This document shows, in pieces, positions 1-8,913 of a stretch of 64,000 bases of DNA (position 1 is the first letter of the stretch; each line of letters opens with the position of its first letter). The notes beneath the pieces are model-generated. The model searched no databases. It was not told the DNA's origin and saw nothing but the letters and a program-made list of their open reading frames with translations. The DNA is from Streptomyces sp. NBC_01754 (GTDB taxonomy: Bacteria > Actinomycetota > Actinomycetes > Streptomycetales > Streptomycetaceae): NCBI RefSeq assembly GCF_035918015.1, contig NZ_CP109132.1, positions 2,604,001 through 2,668,000 of the forward strand, read 5' to 3'. The position numbers and the translations under genes are program-made.

Positions 1-177
1 TCCACATCTATCAGACCTCCACGTGCCCCCGGGCCCGTCCTGCTGTTTGGACCACTTTCAGGGCTCGGGAAAGTTTTTCTGGGAAGTCGCGTCATGGAGA
101 GCACCGAGGGCGCTCTCTCCTTGTGCGGACCGGTCAGGGGACCGGCCGCTACGAGCATCGGAAGGTCGTGCACCCTC

Positions 178-654
178 ATGCAGAACGTCGTGGAACGAGA
201 ACTGGACGTGAAGTTGGTCCTGTCGCCCGAACGATCCCTCCCCGTACCCGCCCGGCTGTCGTACCTCACCACCGATCCGTACGCCGTGCACATCACGTTC
301 CACATCGGCTCCGAGTCGCCCGTGCACTGGACGTTCGCCCGGGAACTGCTGGTGGAAGGCGTCTTCAGGCCGTGCGGGCACGGGGACGTCCGGCTCTGGC
401 CCACCCGTGCGGGCGGTCGCCAGGTCATCTGTATCGCGCTCACCTCCCCGGACGGCAACGCCCTGCTGGAGATGGACTCGACCGCCGTCGCCGCATGGAC
501 GGAGCGCACCCTCCGGATCGTGCCTCCCGGGTCGGAGAGTGCTCTGCTGGGGCTGGACGGCGCGCTCGCCGAGCTGCTCGCCCCCCTGCCCGCCGACGAC
601 CTGTGGCTGAGCGATCCATGGGCCTCGGAGGAGCCCCAGGAGGGTGACGCCTGA
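178..654 (+). CDS. ssgG: SsgA-like sporulation/cell-division protein (SsgG)
   Basis: A 158-residue protein of the SsgA-like (SALP) family, which helps place and time sporulation septa in aerial hyphae. The family core is visible: a basic N-terminal beta segment with ERSLPVPARLSY, then DPYAVHITFHIG, WTFARELLVEGVFRPCGHGDV and a C-terminal half with PPGSESALLGLD. I chose ATG 178 because the similarity begins at MQNVVEREL; a GGAAGG lies 12 nt upstream, which is long for a ribosome site. An in-frame ATG at 94 would add 28 residues of unrelated sequence. It converges on the FAD oxidoreductase gene with only 24 bp between. The ssgG assignment rests on the neighbours (S. coelicolor ssgG sits beside the same oxidoreductase and hppD) and is fairly safe. 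Confidence 0.85.
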   Translation: MQNVVERELDVKLVLSPERSLPVPARLSYLTTDPYAVHITFHIGSESPVHWTFARELLVEGVFRPCGHGDVRLWPTRAGGRQVICIALTSPDGNALLEMDSTAVAAWTERTLRIVPPGSESALLGLDGALAELLAPLPADDLWLSDPWASEEPQEGDA

Positions 655-678
655 ATGGCGCGGTCGAACGGCGCGGCG

Positions 679-2046
679 TCAGAAGAGCTTTCCCGGGTTG
701 AGCAGACCCAGGGGGTCGAAGGCCGCCTTGACGCCGCGCTGCACCTCGACCCCGACCTCGCCCAGTTCGCGCGCGAGCCACTCCTTCTTCAGTACGCCGA
801 CGCCGTGTTCGCCGGTGATGGTGCCGCCCAGTTCGAGGCCGAGCGCCATGATCTCGTCGAAGGAGGCGCGGGCCCTTCGGGACTCGTCGGGGTCGGTGGG
901 GTCGAAGCAGACCACGGGGTGCGTGTTGCCGTCGCCGGCGTGGGCGCAGACACCGATGGTGAGGCCGAACTTCTCGGCGACTGCGGCGGTTCCCTCCAGC
1001 ATCGCGCCGAGCCGGGACCTCGGTACGCAGACGTCGTCGATCATGGTGGCCGGCCTGACGGTCTCCAGCGCGGGGAGCGACAACCGGCGCGCCTGGAGCA
1101 GGAGTTCGGACTCGGCGGTGTCCTCGGCGGGCACCACTCCGGTGGCGCCCGCCTCGGTGCACAGTTCCCCGACCGCGGCCAGGTCGGCCACCGCGTCGGG
1201 GGTGTCGAAGGCGCAGAGCAGCAGCGCCTCGGTGGATTCGGGGAGGCCCATGGAGGTCATCGCGTTGACGGCCCGGACGGTCGTGCGGTCCATCAGTTCG
1301 AGGAGTGAGGGGGTGTGCCCGCGCTCCATGATCCGGCAGACCGCGTCGCAGGCGGTGGCCGCGGACGGGAACTCGGCGGCCAGGACGAGCTGCCGGGGCG
1401 GCTCGGGCCGCAGCGCCAGGACGGCCTTGACCACGACGCCGAGGCTGCCCTCGGAGCCGACGAAGAGCCGGGTGAGGTCGTATCCGGCGACGCCCTTGGC
1501 GGTACGGCGGCCGGTGGTGAGCAGCCTCCCGTCCGCCAGGACGACCTCCAGGCCCAGGACGTACTCGGCGGTGACGCCGTACTTCACGCAGCACAGACCG
1601 CCGGACGCGGTGCCGATGTTGCCGCCGATGGTGCAGGTCTCCCAGCTGGAGGGGTCCGGCGGGTAGTACAGCCCGTGTTCGCCCACGGCCCGGGAGAGCG
1701 TGGCGTTGACGACGCCCGGCTCGACCACGGCGATCCGGTCGACCGGGTTGATCTCCAGGATCCGGTCCATCTTCACCAGCGAGAGCACGATGCACCCGTC
1801 CGTGGCGTTGGCCGCGCCCGACAGGCCGGTCCGGGCGCCCTGGGGCACCACGGGGACACGTAGCTCGGTGGCGGTCCGCATGACGTGCCGGACCTCCTCG
1901 ACGGTGCGCGGCAGCACGACGACGGCGGGGGTGCCCGCCTCGCAGAAGCTCGCCATGTCATGGGCGTACGAGGCGGTGATGTCCGGGTCCGTGATCAGGG
2001 CTTCGGCGGGCAGACCGGCACGCAGGTGCTCCACGAGAACGTCCAT
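679..2046 (-). CDS. FAD-linked oxidoreductase (GlcD/D-lactate dehydrogenase type)
   Basis: 455 residues, cytoplasmic, of the family including glycolate oxidase subunit GlcD and D-2-hydroxyacid dehydrogenases. The N-terminal FAD-binding domain (PCMH type) shows VPQGARTGLSG near residue 70 and GGNIGTASGG near 140. The C-terminal FAD-oxidase domain carries the HAGDGNTHP and GEHGVG motifs, whose histidines bind the catalytic metal or substrate. It ends in LLNPGKLF, the usual family terminus, so it is complete. The substrate cannot be read from sequence; a 2-hydroxy acid such as glycolate or lactate is the family expectation. It is monocistronic: ssgG converges downstream and the TPR gene diverges upstream. 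Confidence 0.9.
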   Translation of the reverse strand: MDVLVEHLRAGLPAEALITDPDITASYAHDMASFCEAGTPAVVVLPRTVEEVRHVMRTATELRVPVVPQGARTGLSGAANATDGCIVLSLVKMDRILEINPVDRIAVVEPGVVNATLSRAVGEHGLYYPPDPSSWETCTIGGNIGTASGGLCCVKYGVTAEYVLGLEVVLADGRLLTTGRRTAKGVAGYDLTRLFVGSEGSLGVVVKAVLALRPEPPRQLVLAAEFPSAATACDAVCRIMERGHTPSLLELMDRTTVRAVNAMTSMGLPESTEALLLCAFDTPDAVADLAAVGELCTEAGATGVVPAEDTAESELLLQARRLSLPALETVRPATMIDDVCVPRSRLGAMLEGTAAVAEKFGLTIGVCAHAGDGNTHPVVCFDPTDPDESRRARASFDEIMALGLELGGTITGEHGVGVLKKEWLARELGEVGVEVQRGVKAAFDPLGLLNPGKLF

Positions 2047-2144
2047 GATCCGAGCGTGTCATCCCGGGGCCAATGGTGTGAACCCTTCTACGCCGCCCAT
2101 TCCGGAGCGCGATGTGATGGTCATACTGACGCACAGTGAGGGCC

Positions 2145-3698
2145 ATGGATGCCAAGCCGCAGCAGAATCCGGAGCCCCCCGCCTCCCCCCTGCCGCCGGA
2201 AGGCGCGACGGCCGTGTCACCACCTCCCCCGCCCATGCGCACCACACTGCGCAGGGCGGCCTTCGGAGCCGTGGCCGCCGCGGTACTCGTGGCCGGTGCG
2301 CTGGTCGCGGTACCGGAGGAGGCGGGGAAGGTGGCGCCGCCCGCGCCGGGACCGGTGGCCCGGGCCGAGGCCGCGGCGGCGGCCGGTGCCCCGGCGTCGC
2401 TGTCCGACCTCACGGCGCTGATCGGAGACCGGCAGAAGTGGGTGGAGAGCCACCCGTCCGACGCCCCCGCCTGGGCGGTGCTCGGCTCGGCGTACGCCGA
2501 GTGGGGCAGCCGGTCCGCGGACGCCTCGTACTTCACCCGCGCCGAACAGGCCCTGCAACGCTCGCTGGCCGCGCAGCCCGGCGAACGCGGGAACACGGCG
2601 GCCTGGGTGGGTCTGGGAGCACTGGCCAACGCCCGGCACGACTACGTCGCGGGCAAGAAGTGGGGCGAGACCGTGCGTACGCGGGCGCCGAAGAGCTGGA
2701 CGGCGTACCCGGTCCTGATCGACGCGTACAACGGCCTGGGCGAGTACGAGGCGGCGGGCAAGGCCACGGAGACGTTCGGGACCCTGCGCGGCGGGGTGCC
2801 CGCGCTGGGCCGGACCTCGCAGATGTACCGCAACCAGGGCTGGCGCGAAGACGCCCTGGCCACCGCCCAGGAGGCGGCGGACCACGCGAAGACCCCCGCG
2901 GAGAAGGCGGCGGCGCTGCACCGGCTGGGCGACCTGGCGTGGGAGCGCGGCGAGGCGGCCGAGGCCCTCGCCCAGTACGAGGGCGCCCTGCGCACGGACC
3001 GCGGCCACCTGGTCTCCCGGGCCGGCCGGGCCCGCGCCCTGGCCGCCCTGGACCGCACGGACGAGGCGCTGGCCGACTACCGCACGGTGACGGCGAAGCT
3101 GCCGCGCCCGGAGTACGTCCTGGAACTGGGTGAGCTGTACGAGTCGCTGGGCCTCGACGGTGACGCCCGTACCCAGTACGCCGAACTCGCCGAACTGCTG
3201 GACCGGGCGAAGGCCGCCGGGGTGAACGAGTCCCTGACCGAGGCCCGCTACGAGGCCGACCACGGCGACCCGGAGGTGGCGGTGGAGCTGATGGAGGCGG
3301 AGTGGTCCTCGCTGCGCCGCAGTGCGGCGGTGGCCGACGCGCTGGGCTGGGCCCTGCACCGGGCGGGCCGGTCCGAGGAGGCGGTGCAGTACGCGGAGCG
3401 CTCGCTGGAGAGCGGGGTGCGGGACGCCTCGTACGCGTACCACCTGGGCGTGATCCAGAGCGCCCTCGGCCAGGACGGGCCGGCCCGCGCCCGCCTGGAG
3501 GAGGCGGTCCGCACGAACCCGGACTTCTCCCCACTGGCCGCGCCGTCGGCCGAGGAGGCGCTGGAGTCCCTGGGCGAGCCCGGGCCGGGCGGCCCGCCTC
3601 AGATCCGGCCGCGGACGCCCGCTCCCGAGCCCGGACCGGAGAAGGCGGGGGCGGCGGCAGAGGCAGCGGCGGTCGTGGTAACGGCCGCAGCACCGTAG
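2145..3698 (+). CDS. Membrane-anchored TPR-repeat protein
   Basis: 517 residues. A proline-rich cytoplasmic start is followed by one hydrophobic helix at about residues 37-56, then an extracytoplasmic domain of about nine tetratricopeptide-like helix pairs (patterns such as W..LG..Y.....Y..A and A..Y..AL..DP). The C-terminus is a Pro/Ala-rich tail. Tetratricopeptide repeats hold protein complexes together; the partner is unknown. The start is uncertain: ATG 2145 has GAGGG only 2 nt away, while an in-frame GTG at 2136 has no ribosome site. It diverges from the FAD oxidoreductase and converges on hppD with a terminator between. Confidence 0.8.
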   Translation: MDAKPQQNPEPPASPLPPEGATAVSPPPPPMRTTLRRAAFGAVAAAVLVAGALVAVPEEAGKVAPPAPGPVARAEAAAAAGAPASLSDLTALIGDRQKWVESHPSDAPAWAVLGSAYAEWGSRSADASYFTRAEQALQRSLAAQPGERGNTAAWVGLGALANARHDYVAGKKWGETVRTRAPKSWTAYPVLIDAYNGLGEYEAAGKATETFGTLRGGVPALGRTSQMYRNQGWREDALATAQEAADHAKTPAEKAAALHRLGDLAWERGEAAEALAQYEGALRTDRGHLVSRAGRARALAALDRTDEALADYRTVTAKLPRPEYVLELGELYESLGLDGDARTQYAELAELLDRAKAAGVNESLTEARYEADHGDPEVAVELMEAEWSSLRRSAAVADALGWALHRAGRSEEAVQYAERSLESGVRDASYAYHLGVIQSALGQDGPARARLEEAVRTNPDFSPLAAPSAEEALESLGEPGPGGPPQIRPRTPAPEPGPEKAGAAAEAAAVVVTAAAP

Positions 3699-3716
3699 CC
3701 GTCGGCGCGCGCTGCG

Positions 3717-3754
3717 GGACGGTCCTTCCCGGAGTGACCGGGGAGGGCCCGTCC
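3717..3754. terminator. Bidirectional hairpin terminator between the TPR gene and hppD
   Basis: A 16-nt left arm at 3717-3732 pairs, with one mismatch/bulge, with 3738-3754 around the loop agtga. It lies 18 nt after the TPR gene stop and 43 nt past the hppD stop on the other strand, so it can serve both converging genes. Confidence 0.6.
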
Positions 3755-3797
3755 TGTTCTCCGCGCCGCGGCCGGGCGGGTGCCCTACCCCAGGGTC

Positions 3798-5063
<1,266 letters not shown>

Positions 5064-5065
5064 TC

Positions 5066-5539
5066 ATGGCGATCGATCATCTGGACGGCCGGCTCATCGT
5101 GCTGCTGGCACGTGAACCACGCATCGGCGTACTGGAGGCGTCCCGGCGGCTCGGGGTGGCGCGCGGGACCGTGCAGGCGCGGATGGACCGGCTCCAGTCG
5201 AACGGCGTCATCCGGGGTTTCGGCCCGGAGGTCGACCCGGCGGCGCTCGGCTATCCCGTCACCGCGTTCGCCACCCTGGAGATCCAGCAGGGGCAGGGGG
5301 CGGACGTACGGGCCCATCTGAGCGGCGTGCCCGAGGTGCTGGAACTGCACACCACGACGGGGCACGGGGACATGCTCTGCCGCCTGGTGGCACGCTCCAA
5401 CGCCGATCTCCAGCGGGTGATCGACCGCGTCGTGGGCTTCGGCGGCATCGTCCGGGCCTCCACGGCGATCGTCATGGAGAACCCGGTACCGCTCCGTGTC
5501 ATCCCGCTCGTCGAACAGGCGGCCCGGGACACCGACTGA
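5066..5539 (+). CDS. hpdA: Lrp/AsnC-family transcriptional regulator of hppD
   Basis: 157 residues. The N-terminal winged helix-turn-helix covers roughly residues 1-50 (LDGRLIVLLA..., then SRRLGVARGTVQARMDRLQ), and an effector-binding RAM domain fills the rest (ATLEIQQG, then a GHGDMLCRLVARS core). The start is set by AGGAG at 5054-5058, 7 nt before ATG 5066. It is divergent from hppD. In S. coelicolor the gene in this position is HpdA, reported as an activator of hppD and repressor of itself; I transfer that name by position and family. 4-hydroxyphenylpyruvate or tyrosine is the likely effector. Confidence 0.85.
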   Translation: MAIDHLDGRLIVLLAREPRIGVLEASRRLGVARGTVQARMDRLQSNGVIRGFGPEVDPAALGYPVTAFATLEIQQGQGADVRAHLSGVPEVLELHTTTGHGDMLCRLVARSNADLQRVIDRVVGFGGIVRASTAIVMENPVPLRVIPLVEQAARDTD

Positions 5540-5610
5540 GGGAGAAGGCGGAGCGGCGCGGGTCGGAGGACGCGGCCCCCGGACGCACGGGCCCGATACA
5601 AAGAAAACAA

Positions 5611-5658
5611 TGCAAAGAGAGTGATGCAAAGAAGTAGTTGCAAACTTAGCTTTGCAAC
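5611..5658 (+). promoter_or_regulatory. Phased TGCAAA repeats and palindrome upstream of the ArsR-like gene
   Basis: TGCAAA occurs at 5611, 5625 and 5639, exactly every 14 bp. The last copy is the left half of a perfect 8-bp inverted repeat, GTTGCAAA-cttagc-TTTGCAAC (5637-5658). The block is AT-rich compared with its surroundings and ends 15 bp before the ArsR-type start codon. It is most simply read as an autoregulatory operator covering the promoter. Confidence 0.6.
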
Positions 5659-5672
5659 TCTACAGTCGAGGT

Positions 5673-6293
5673 ATGCCGACGAACGAACCCGAAGGCGGCA
5701 CGGCCCCCGTGCCCGAACAGCACACGGTCCATCAGGTCGATGCCCGCACCCTGCGGGGCCTCGCCCACCCCCTGCGCCTCCGCCTCCTGAACGCCCTCAA
5801 GGAGTTCGGCCCGGCGACCGCGTCCGGTCTCGCCGCCCGGCTCGGTGAGTCGAGCGGGGCCACCAGTTACCACCTGCGGCAGCTCGCGGCCTACGGCTTC
5901 GTGGAGGACGACCCGACACGCGGCAAGGGCCGCGAGCGCTGGTGGAAGGCATCGCACTCCGGCATCGCCTTCGGGGCCGAGACGACGAACTTCATGAAGC
6001 ACCCGGATCCGGAGGTGCGGGGAGCCATAGGGATGGTGCTCCACGAGATCGCGGGAACGCACGCCCAGGAGCTGAACACCTGGCTGGGCACGATGCACGA
6101 ATGGCCCGAGGAATGGCTGCACGGCTGGGACGCCAGCAGCTTCAAGCTGCGTCTCACCCCCGAGCTCTCCCTGGAGCTCGCGAAGAAGATCCACGACCTG
6201 GTGAACGACTACCGGGACCGGGTCCCCGAGGGCACCGAGGGCTCGGCCGTCGTCCGCACCCACCTGCACATCTTCCCGCGCCCGAGCGACTGA
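5673..6293 (+). CDS. ArsR/HTH-20-type winged-helix regulator
   Basis: 206 residues. The helix-turn-helix lies at about residues 22-90: LRGLAHPLRLRLLNAL, then SGLAARLGESSGATSYHLRQL and a wing with GRERWWKA. The remainder is a helical C-terminal domain, as in the longer members of the family that sense no metal and often sit beside an exporter. No cysteine metal site of the ArsR/SmtB kind is present. ATG 5673 has GAGG just upstream; an earlier in-frame ATG at 5652 lies inside the operator. No exporter follows; the next gene is a 66-residue protein. The target is probably its own promoter. Confidence 0.8.
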   Translation: MPTNEPEGGTAPVPEQHTVHQVDARTLRGLAHPLRLRLLNALKEFGPATASGLAARLGESSGATSYHLRQLAAYGFVEDDPTRGKGRERWWKASHSGIAFGAETTNFMKHPDPEVRGAIGMVLHEIAGTHAQELNTWLGTMHEWPEEWLHGWDASSFKLRLTPELSLELAKKIHDLVNDYRDRVPEGTEGSAVVRTHLHIFPRPSD

Positions 6294-6428
6294 CCGCCCG
6301 GCCGTCCCGTCCGACCCGGCGCCCGACCACCTGACCACCGGGTCGGGCCCGTCCAACCACCCGCGTCCGCGTCCAACCGTCCGCGTCCGCGCCCGTCAGC
6401 CCGTCAGCCCGTCCGAGGGGATCACACC

Positions 6429-6629
6429 ATGCGTCACGACATCCACGCCACGCTGCACGCCTCCCACCGCCTCGCAGAACTACGGCGTGAGGCCACCGAA
6501 TACCGGACCGCCAAGTGCACGGCCCCCCGGCCCTCGCTGCGGGACCGGATGGGCTGGACGATGGTGGAGCTGGGCCTGCGCCTCGTTCACGGACGGCCCA
6601 CCGGATACGGCCCGGTCAGGACGGCCTGA
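6429..6629 (+). CDS. Small basic hypothetical protein
   Basis: 66 residues, Arg/His-rich, mostly helical in composition, without a membrane segment or recognised motif. GAGGGG at 6416-6421 is a good ribosome site 7 nt before ATG 6429. The gene is 135 bp downstream of the ArsR-like gene on the same strand, and the spacer is low-complexity sequence with repeated cgtccgcgtcc and cagcccgt. Function unknown. Confidence 0.55.
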   Translation: MRHDIHATLHASHRLAELRREATEYRTAKCTAPRPSLRDRMGWTMVELGLRLVHGRPTGYGPVRTA

Positions 6630-6695
6630 CGGTGAGGGGACGGCCAGGGCCGACCGCAGCGGTCGCGCCGTCGGGATCGCCGGCGGAGCCGCCGG

Positions 6696-7484
6696 TCAGC
6701 AGCTCGGAACCTCGCCCCCCTGCTCCAGGGCCCGGAGCGAGGACACCGCGTCCTTCAGCGTCGTGACGGGGATCAGCCGCAGCCCCTCGGGCTTCTCCGC
6801 CTTCGCCTGACCGCACTCCGCCTTCGGCACGAGGAAGACCGTCGCGCCGTCACGGTGGGCCGCCTGTGTCTTCAGGGAGACCCCACCGACCGCGCCGACC
6901 GTCCCGTCGGCGTCGATCGTGCCCGTACCGGCGACCGTGCGTCCTCCGGTCAGATCGCCGCCGGAGCCGTCACCGACGAGTTTGTCGATGATGCCGAGCG
7001 AGAAGAACAGGCCGGCGCTGGGACCTCCGACATCTTCCAGATGCAGGGTGACGTCCACCGAACCCGGCTTCTTGCCAAGGTGGTTCAAGGCCGCCTCGAC
7101 CGCGGAGTTCTGCGAGTCCCGCATGTCCTTGAGGTTGTGCTGCTCGATCTCCTTCTCGGAGTCACCGGTCGGATAGACCGAGTCGCGCGGCATCACCGCC
7201 CGGTCCCCCCGGAACCAGCTGTCGGCGATGTCCGCGATCCCGACGTCCGCGTCGGGCCCGGTGGCGATGATCGTCGTCATCAGCAGTCTGCCTTCGGTGG
7301 TGCGGGTCGGAGTGCCCTTGATCGTGATGACCGGTGTGCCCTTGTCGTCCCCCAGGACGTTCGCGGTCGTGCCGGGTTGCGCCAGGGTGAAGGGAAGAGG
7401 GGCCAGGGCCGCCGTACCGAAGAGCGCGAGGACGGGCAGGGCGCAGAGCGCGAGGGTGCGGGGGCGCGAGAGACGAGAGAGCAC
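6696..7484 (-). CDS. Secreted or membrane-anchored Lon-like (S16) protease domain protein
   Basis: 262 residues. An N-terminal hydrophobic segment (about residues 10-32) acts as signal or anchor. The C-terminal half is a Lon-type proteolytic domain with the Ser-Lys dyad: Ser156 in GGPSAGLFFSLG and Lys205 in the GTGTIDADG...GGVSLKTQAA segment. There is no AAA+ domain and no obvious PDZ domain, so it is shorter than YlbL-type relatives of about 340 residues. It probably cleaves an extracytoplasmic substrate without ATP; the substrate is unknown. It lies between the small protein (convergent) and hpdR (same strand, 126 bp away). Confidence 0.8.
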   Translation of the reverse strand: MLSRLSRPRTLALCALPVLALFGTAALAPLPFTLAQPGTTANVLGDDKGTPVITIKGTPTRTTEGRLLMTTIIATGPDADVGIADIADSWFRGDRAVMPRDSVYPTGDSEKEIEQHNLKDMRDSQNSAVEAALNHLGKKPGSVDVTLHLEDVGGPSAGLFFSLGIIDKLVGDGSGGDLTGGRTVAGTGTIDADGTVGAVGGVSLKTQAAHRDGATVFLVPKAECGQAKAEKPEGLRLIPVTTLKDAVSSLRALEQGGEVPSC

Positions 7485-7610
7485 CCGCCCAATCTAACCG
7501 CCCGCCCGCCCACTCCCTCCATGACGTGGGGGAGGGGCACACCCCGGAGCGGCTCACCTGTCCCGCTCCGGGAGCGCGGCCCACACCTCCGGCCCCGGCG
7601 CGCGCCTCCC

Positions 7611-8258
7611 TCAGCGCAGGGCGTCCGCCACCTCCCGGGCGGCGTCGAGCACGCGTGGGCCGACCCGTTCCGGTACGGCGTCGGCGAGCATCACCACCCC
7701 CACGCTGCCCTCCACACCGGACACCCCGACCAGCGGCGCCGCGGCCCCGCAGGCCCCGGCCTCCAGCTCACCCTGGGTGAGGGTGTAACCCGGGTGGTCG
7801 GCGAGCGCCGTCTTCTGCCGGGCGGTGAGTATCGCCCGGCCCGCGGCGCCCCGGTCCAGCGGATGCCGGAAGCCGGCACGGTAGGCCACGTGGTAGTCGG
7901 TCCAGGTCGGCTCCACGACGGCGACCGCGAGCGCGTCCGCGCCGTCGACCAGCGTGAGGTGTGCCGTCGCCCCTATGTCCTCGGCCAGGGAGCGCAGCGC
8001 GGGCAGCGCCGCCTCCCGGACGAGGGGGTGCACCTGGCGGCCCAGGCGGAGCACACCCAGGCCCACCCGGGCACGGCCGCCCAGATCACGCCGGACGAGG
8101 GCGTGCTGTTCCAGGGTGGCGAGCAGTCGGTAGACCACCGTGCGGTTGACGCCGAGCTTCTTCGACAACTCGGTGACGGTCAGGCCGTGATCGGTATCGG
8201 CGAGCAGTTTGAGGACACGAAGTCCCCGGTCGAGCGTCTGAGAAGTCTCTGCGGTCAC
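7611..8258 (-). CDS. hpdR: IclR-family transcriptional repressor (HpdR)
   Basis: 215 residues. The IclR helix-turn-helix is at the N-terminus (LTVTELSKKLGVNRTVVYRL) and an effector domain follows (AEDIGATAHLTLVDGADALA, then GAAGRAILTA). I chose GTG 8258 (VTAETSQTLDRG) because GAGGG lies just upstream and IclR homology starts there; the frame stays open for another 640 bp but that stretch is not protein-like. In S. coelicolor an IclR-like gene a few genes from hppD, HpdR, represses hppD and hpdA. Position and family fit, so the name is inferred from synteny. Confidence 0.8.
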   Translation of the reverse strand: MTAETSQTLDRGLRVLKLLADTDHGLTVTELSKKLGVNRTVVYRLLATLEQHALVRRDLGGRARVGLGVLRLGRQVHPLVREAALPALRSLAEDIGATAHLTLVDGADALAVAVVEPTWTDYHVAYRAGFRHPLDRGAAGRAILTARQKTALADHPGYTLTQGELEAGACGAAAPLVGVSGVEGSVGVVMLADAVPERVGPRVLDAAREVADALR

Positions 8259-8861
8259 GACGCCCTCTCCCTCTGTGATGAGTGGGGCGGTTCCCTCCGC
8301 GCGACGACGGCGCCGGTCCCATCGGCGCGACGCACCGAGAGGCCCCCCGACTGGCCATGGCACCGGCTGCGCTCCGCGGCCACGTTGCCACGGTGCGTTC
8401 ATGTTTCGGGACATTAGCGAGCGAGTCCGCTCAGCGGAAGCCCTCGTCCAGAATCCGGTCGCCCTCCGGAACGCGGTGGTGCAGCTGCGGCATAACCGCC
8501 GGTCAGCGGGATACCGTCCGGAAAGCGAACATCTACGCGCGTCCTTGTCGGACGACGCCCCGCGCCCACACTCGCCCGACAACCGCCGGAGGCAGCCGAC
8601 ACCGAATCCGCCGTGACCGAAAATATATGTGCGGCCGTTCGCATACACGTCGCCCTGGGACCGTCCCGCCCTCCCTCGGCCCGGGGTCCGCGACCCGGGC
8701 GGATTCCCGGACCTCACCGCCCGGAAAGGAGTGTCGCCACATCCCGGGAGTGGGCGTCGCCACACCTCGAAATGGAACCGCAGCATCCGGAAAGGGCGAG
8801 CACGGAACGGCGTGTGGCTGTCCTCCGGACCCATGTCGGGGTGAACGCCGACGGGCTGCGC
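8259..8861. other. Intergenic region upstream of hpdR
   Basis: About 600 bp with no convincing gene on either strand. It must hold the hpdR promoter close to 8300. An AT-rich spot (gaaaatatatg, 8619-8629) stands out, but I cannot tie it to any gene. Confidence 0.4.
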
Positions 8862-8900
8862 CCGGTGCGCGGGTGGACGAGGCGCCCGCCCGCGCACCGG
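8862..8900 (-). terminator. Hairpin after the helicase gene
   Basis: CCGGTGCGCGGG (8862-8873) pairs perfectly with CCCGCGCACCGG (8889-8900) over a 15-nt loop. It sits 13 nt downstream of the helicase stop codon on the minus strand. Confidence 0.55.
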
Positions 8901-8913
8901 ATGCCGGGCCGGG

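Noticed and set aside
7611..8897. 428-residue version of the IclR regulator
   Set aside because: The extra N-terminal 213 residues are Arg/Pro-rich noise; IclR homology and a ribosome site support GTG 8258.
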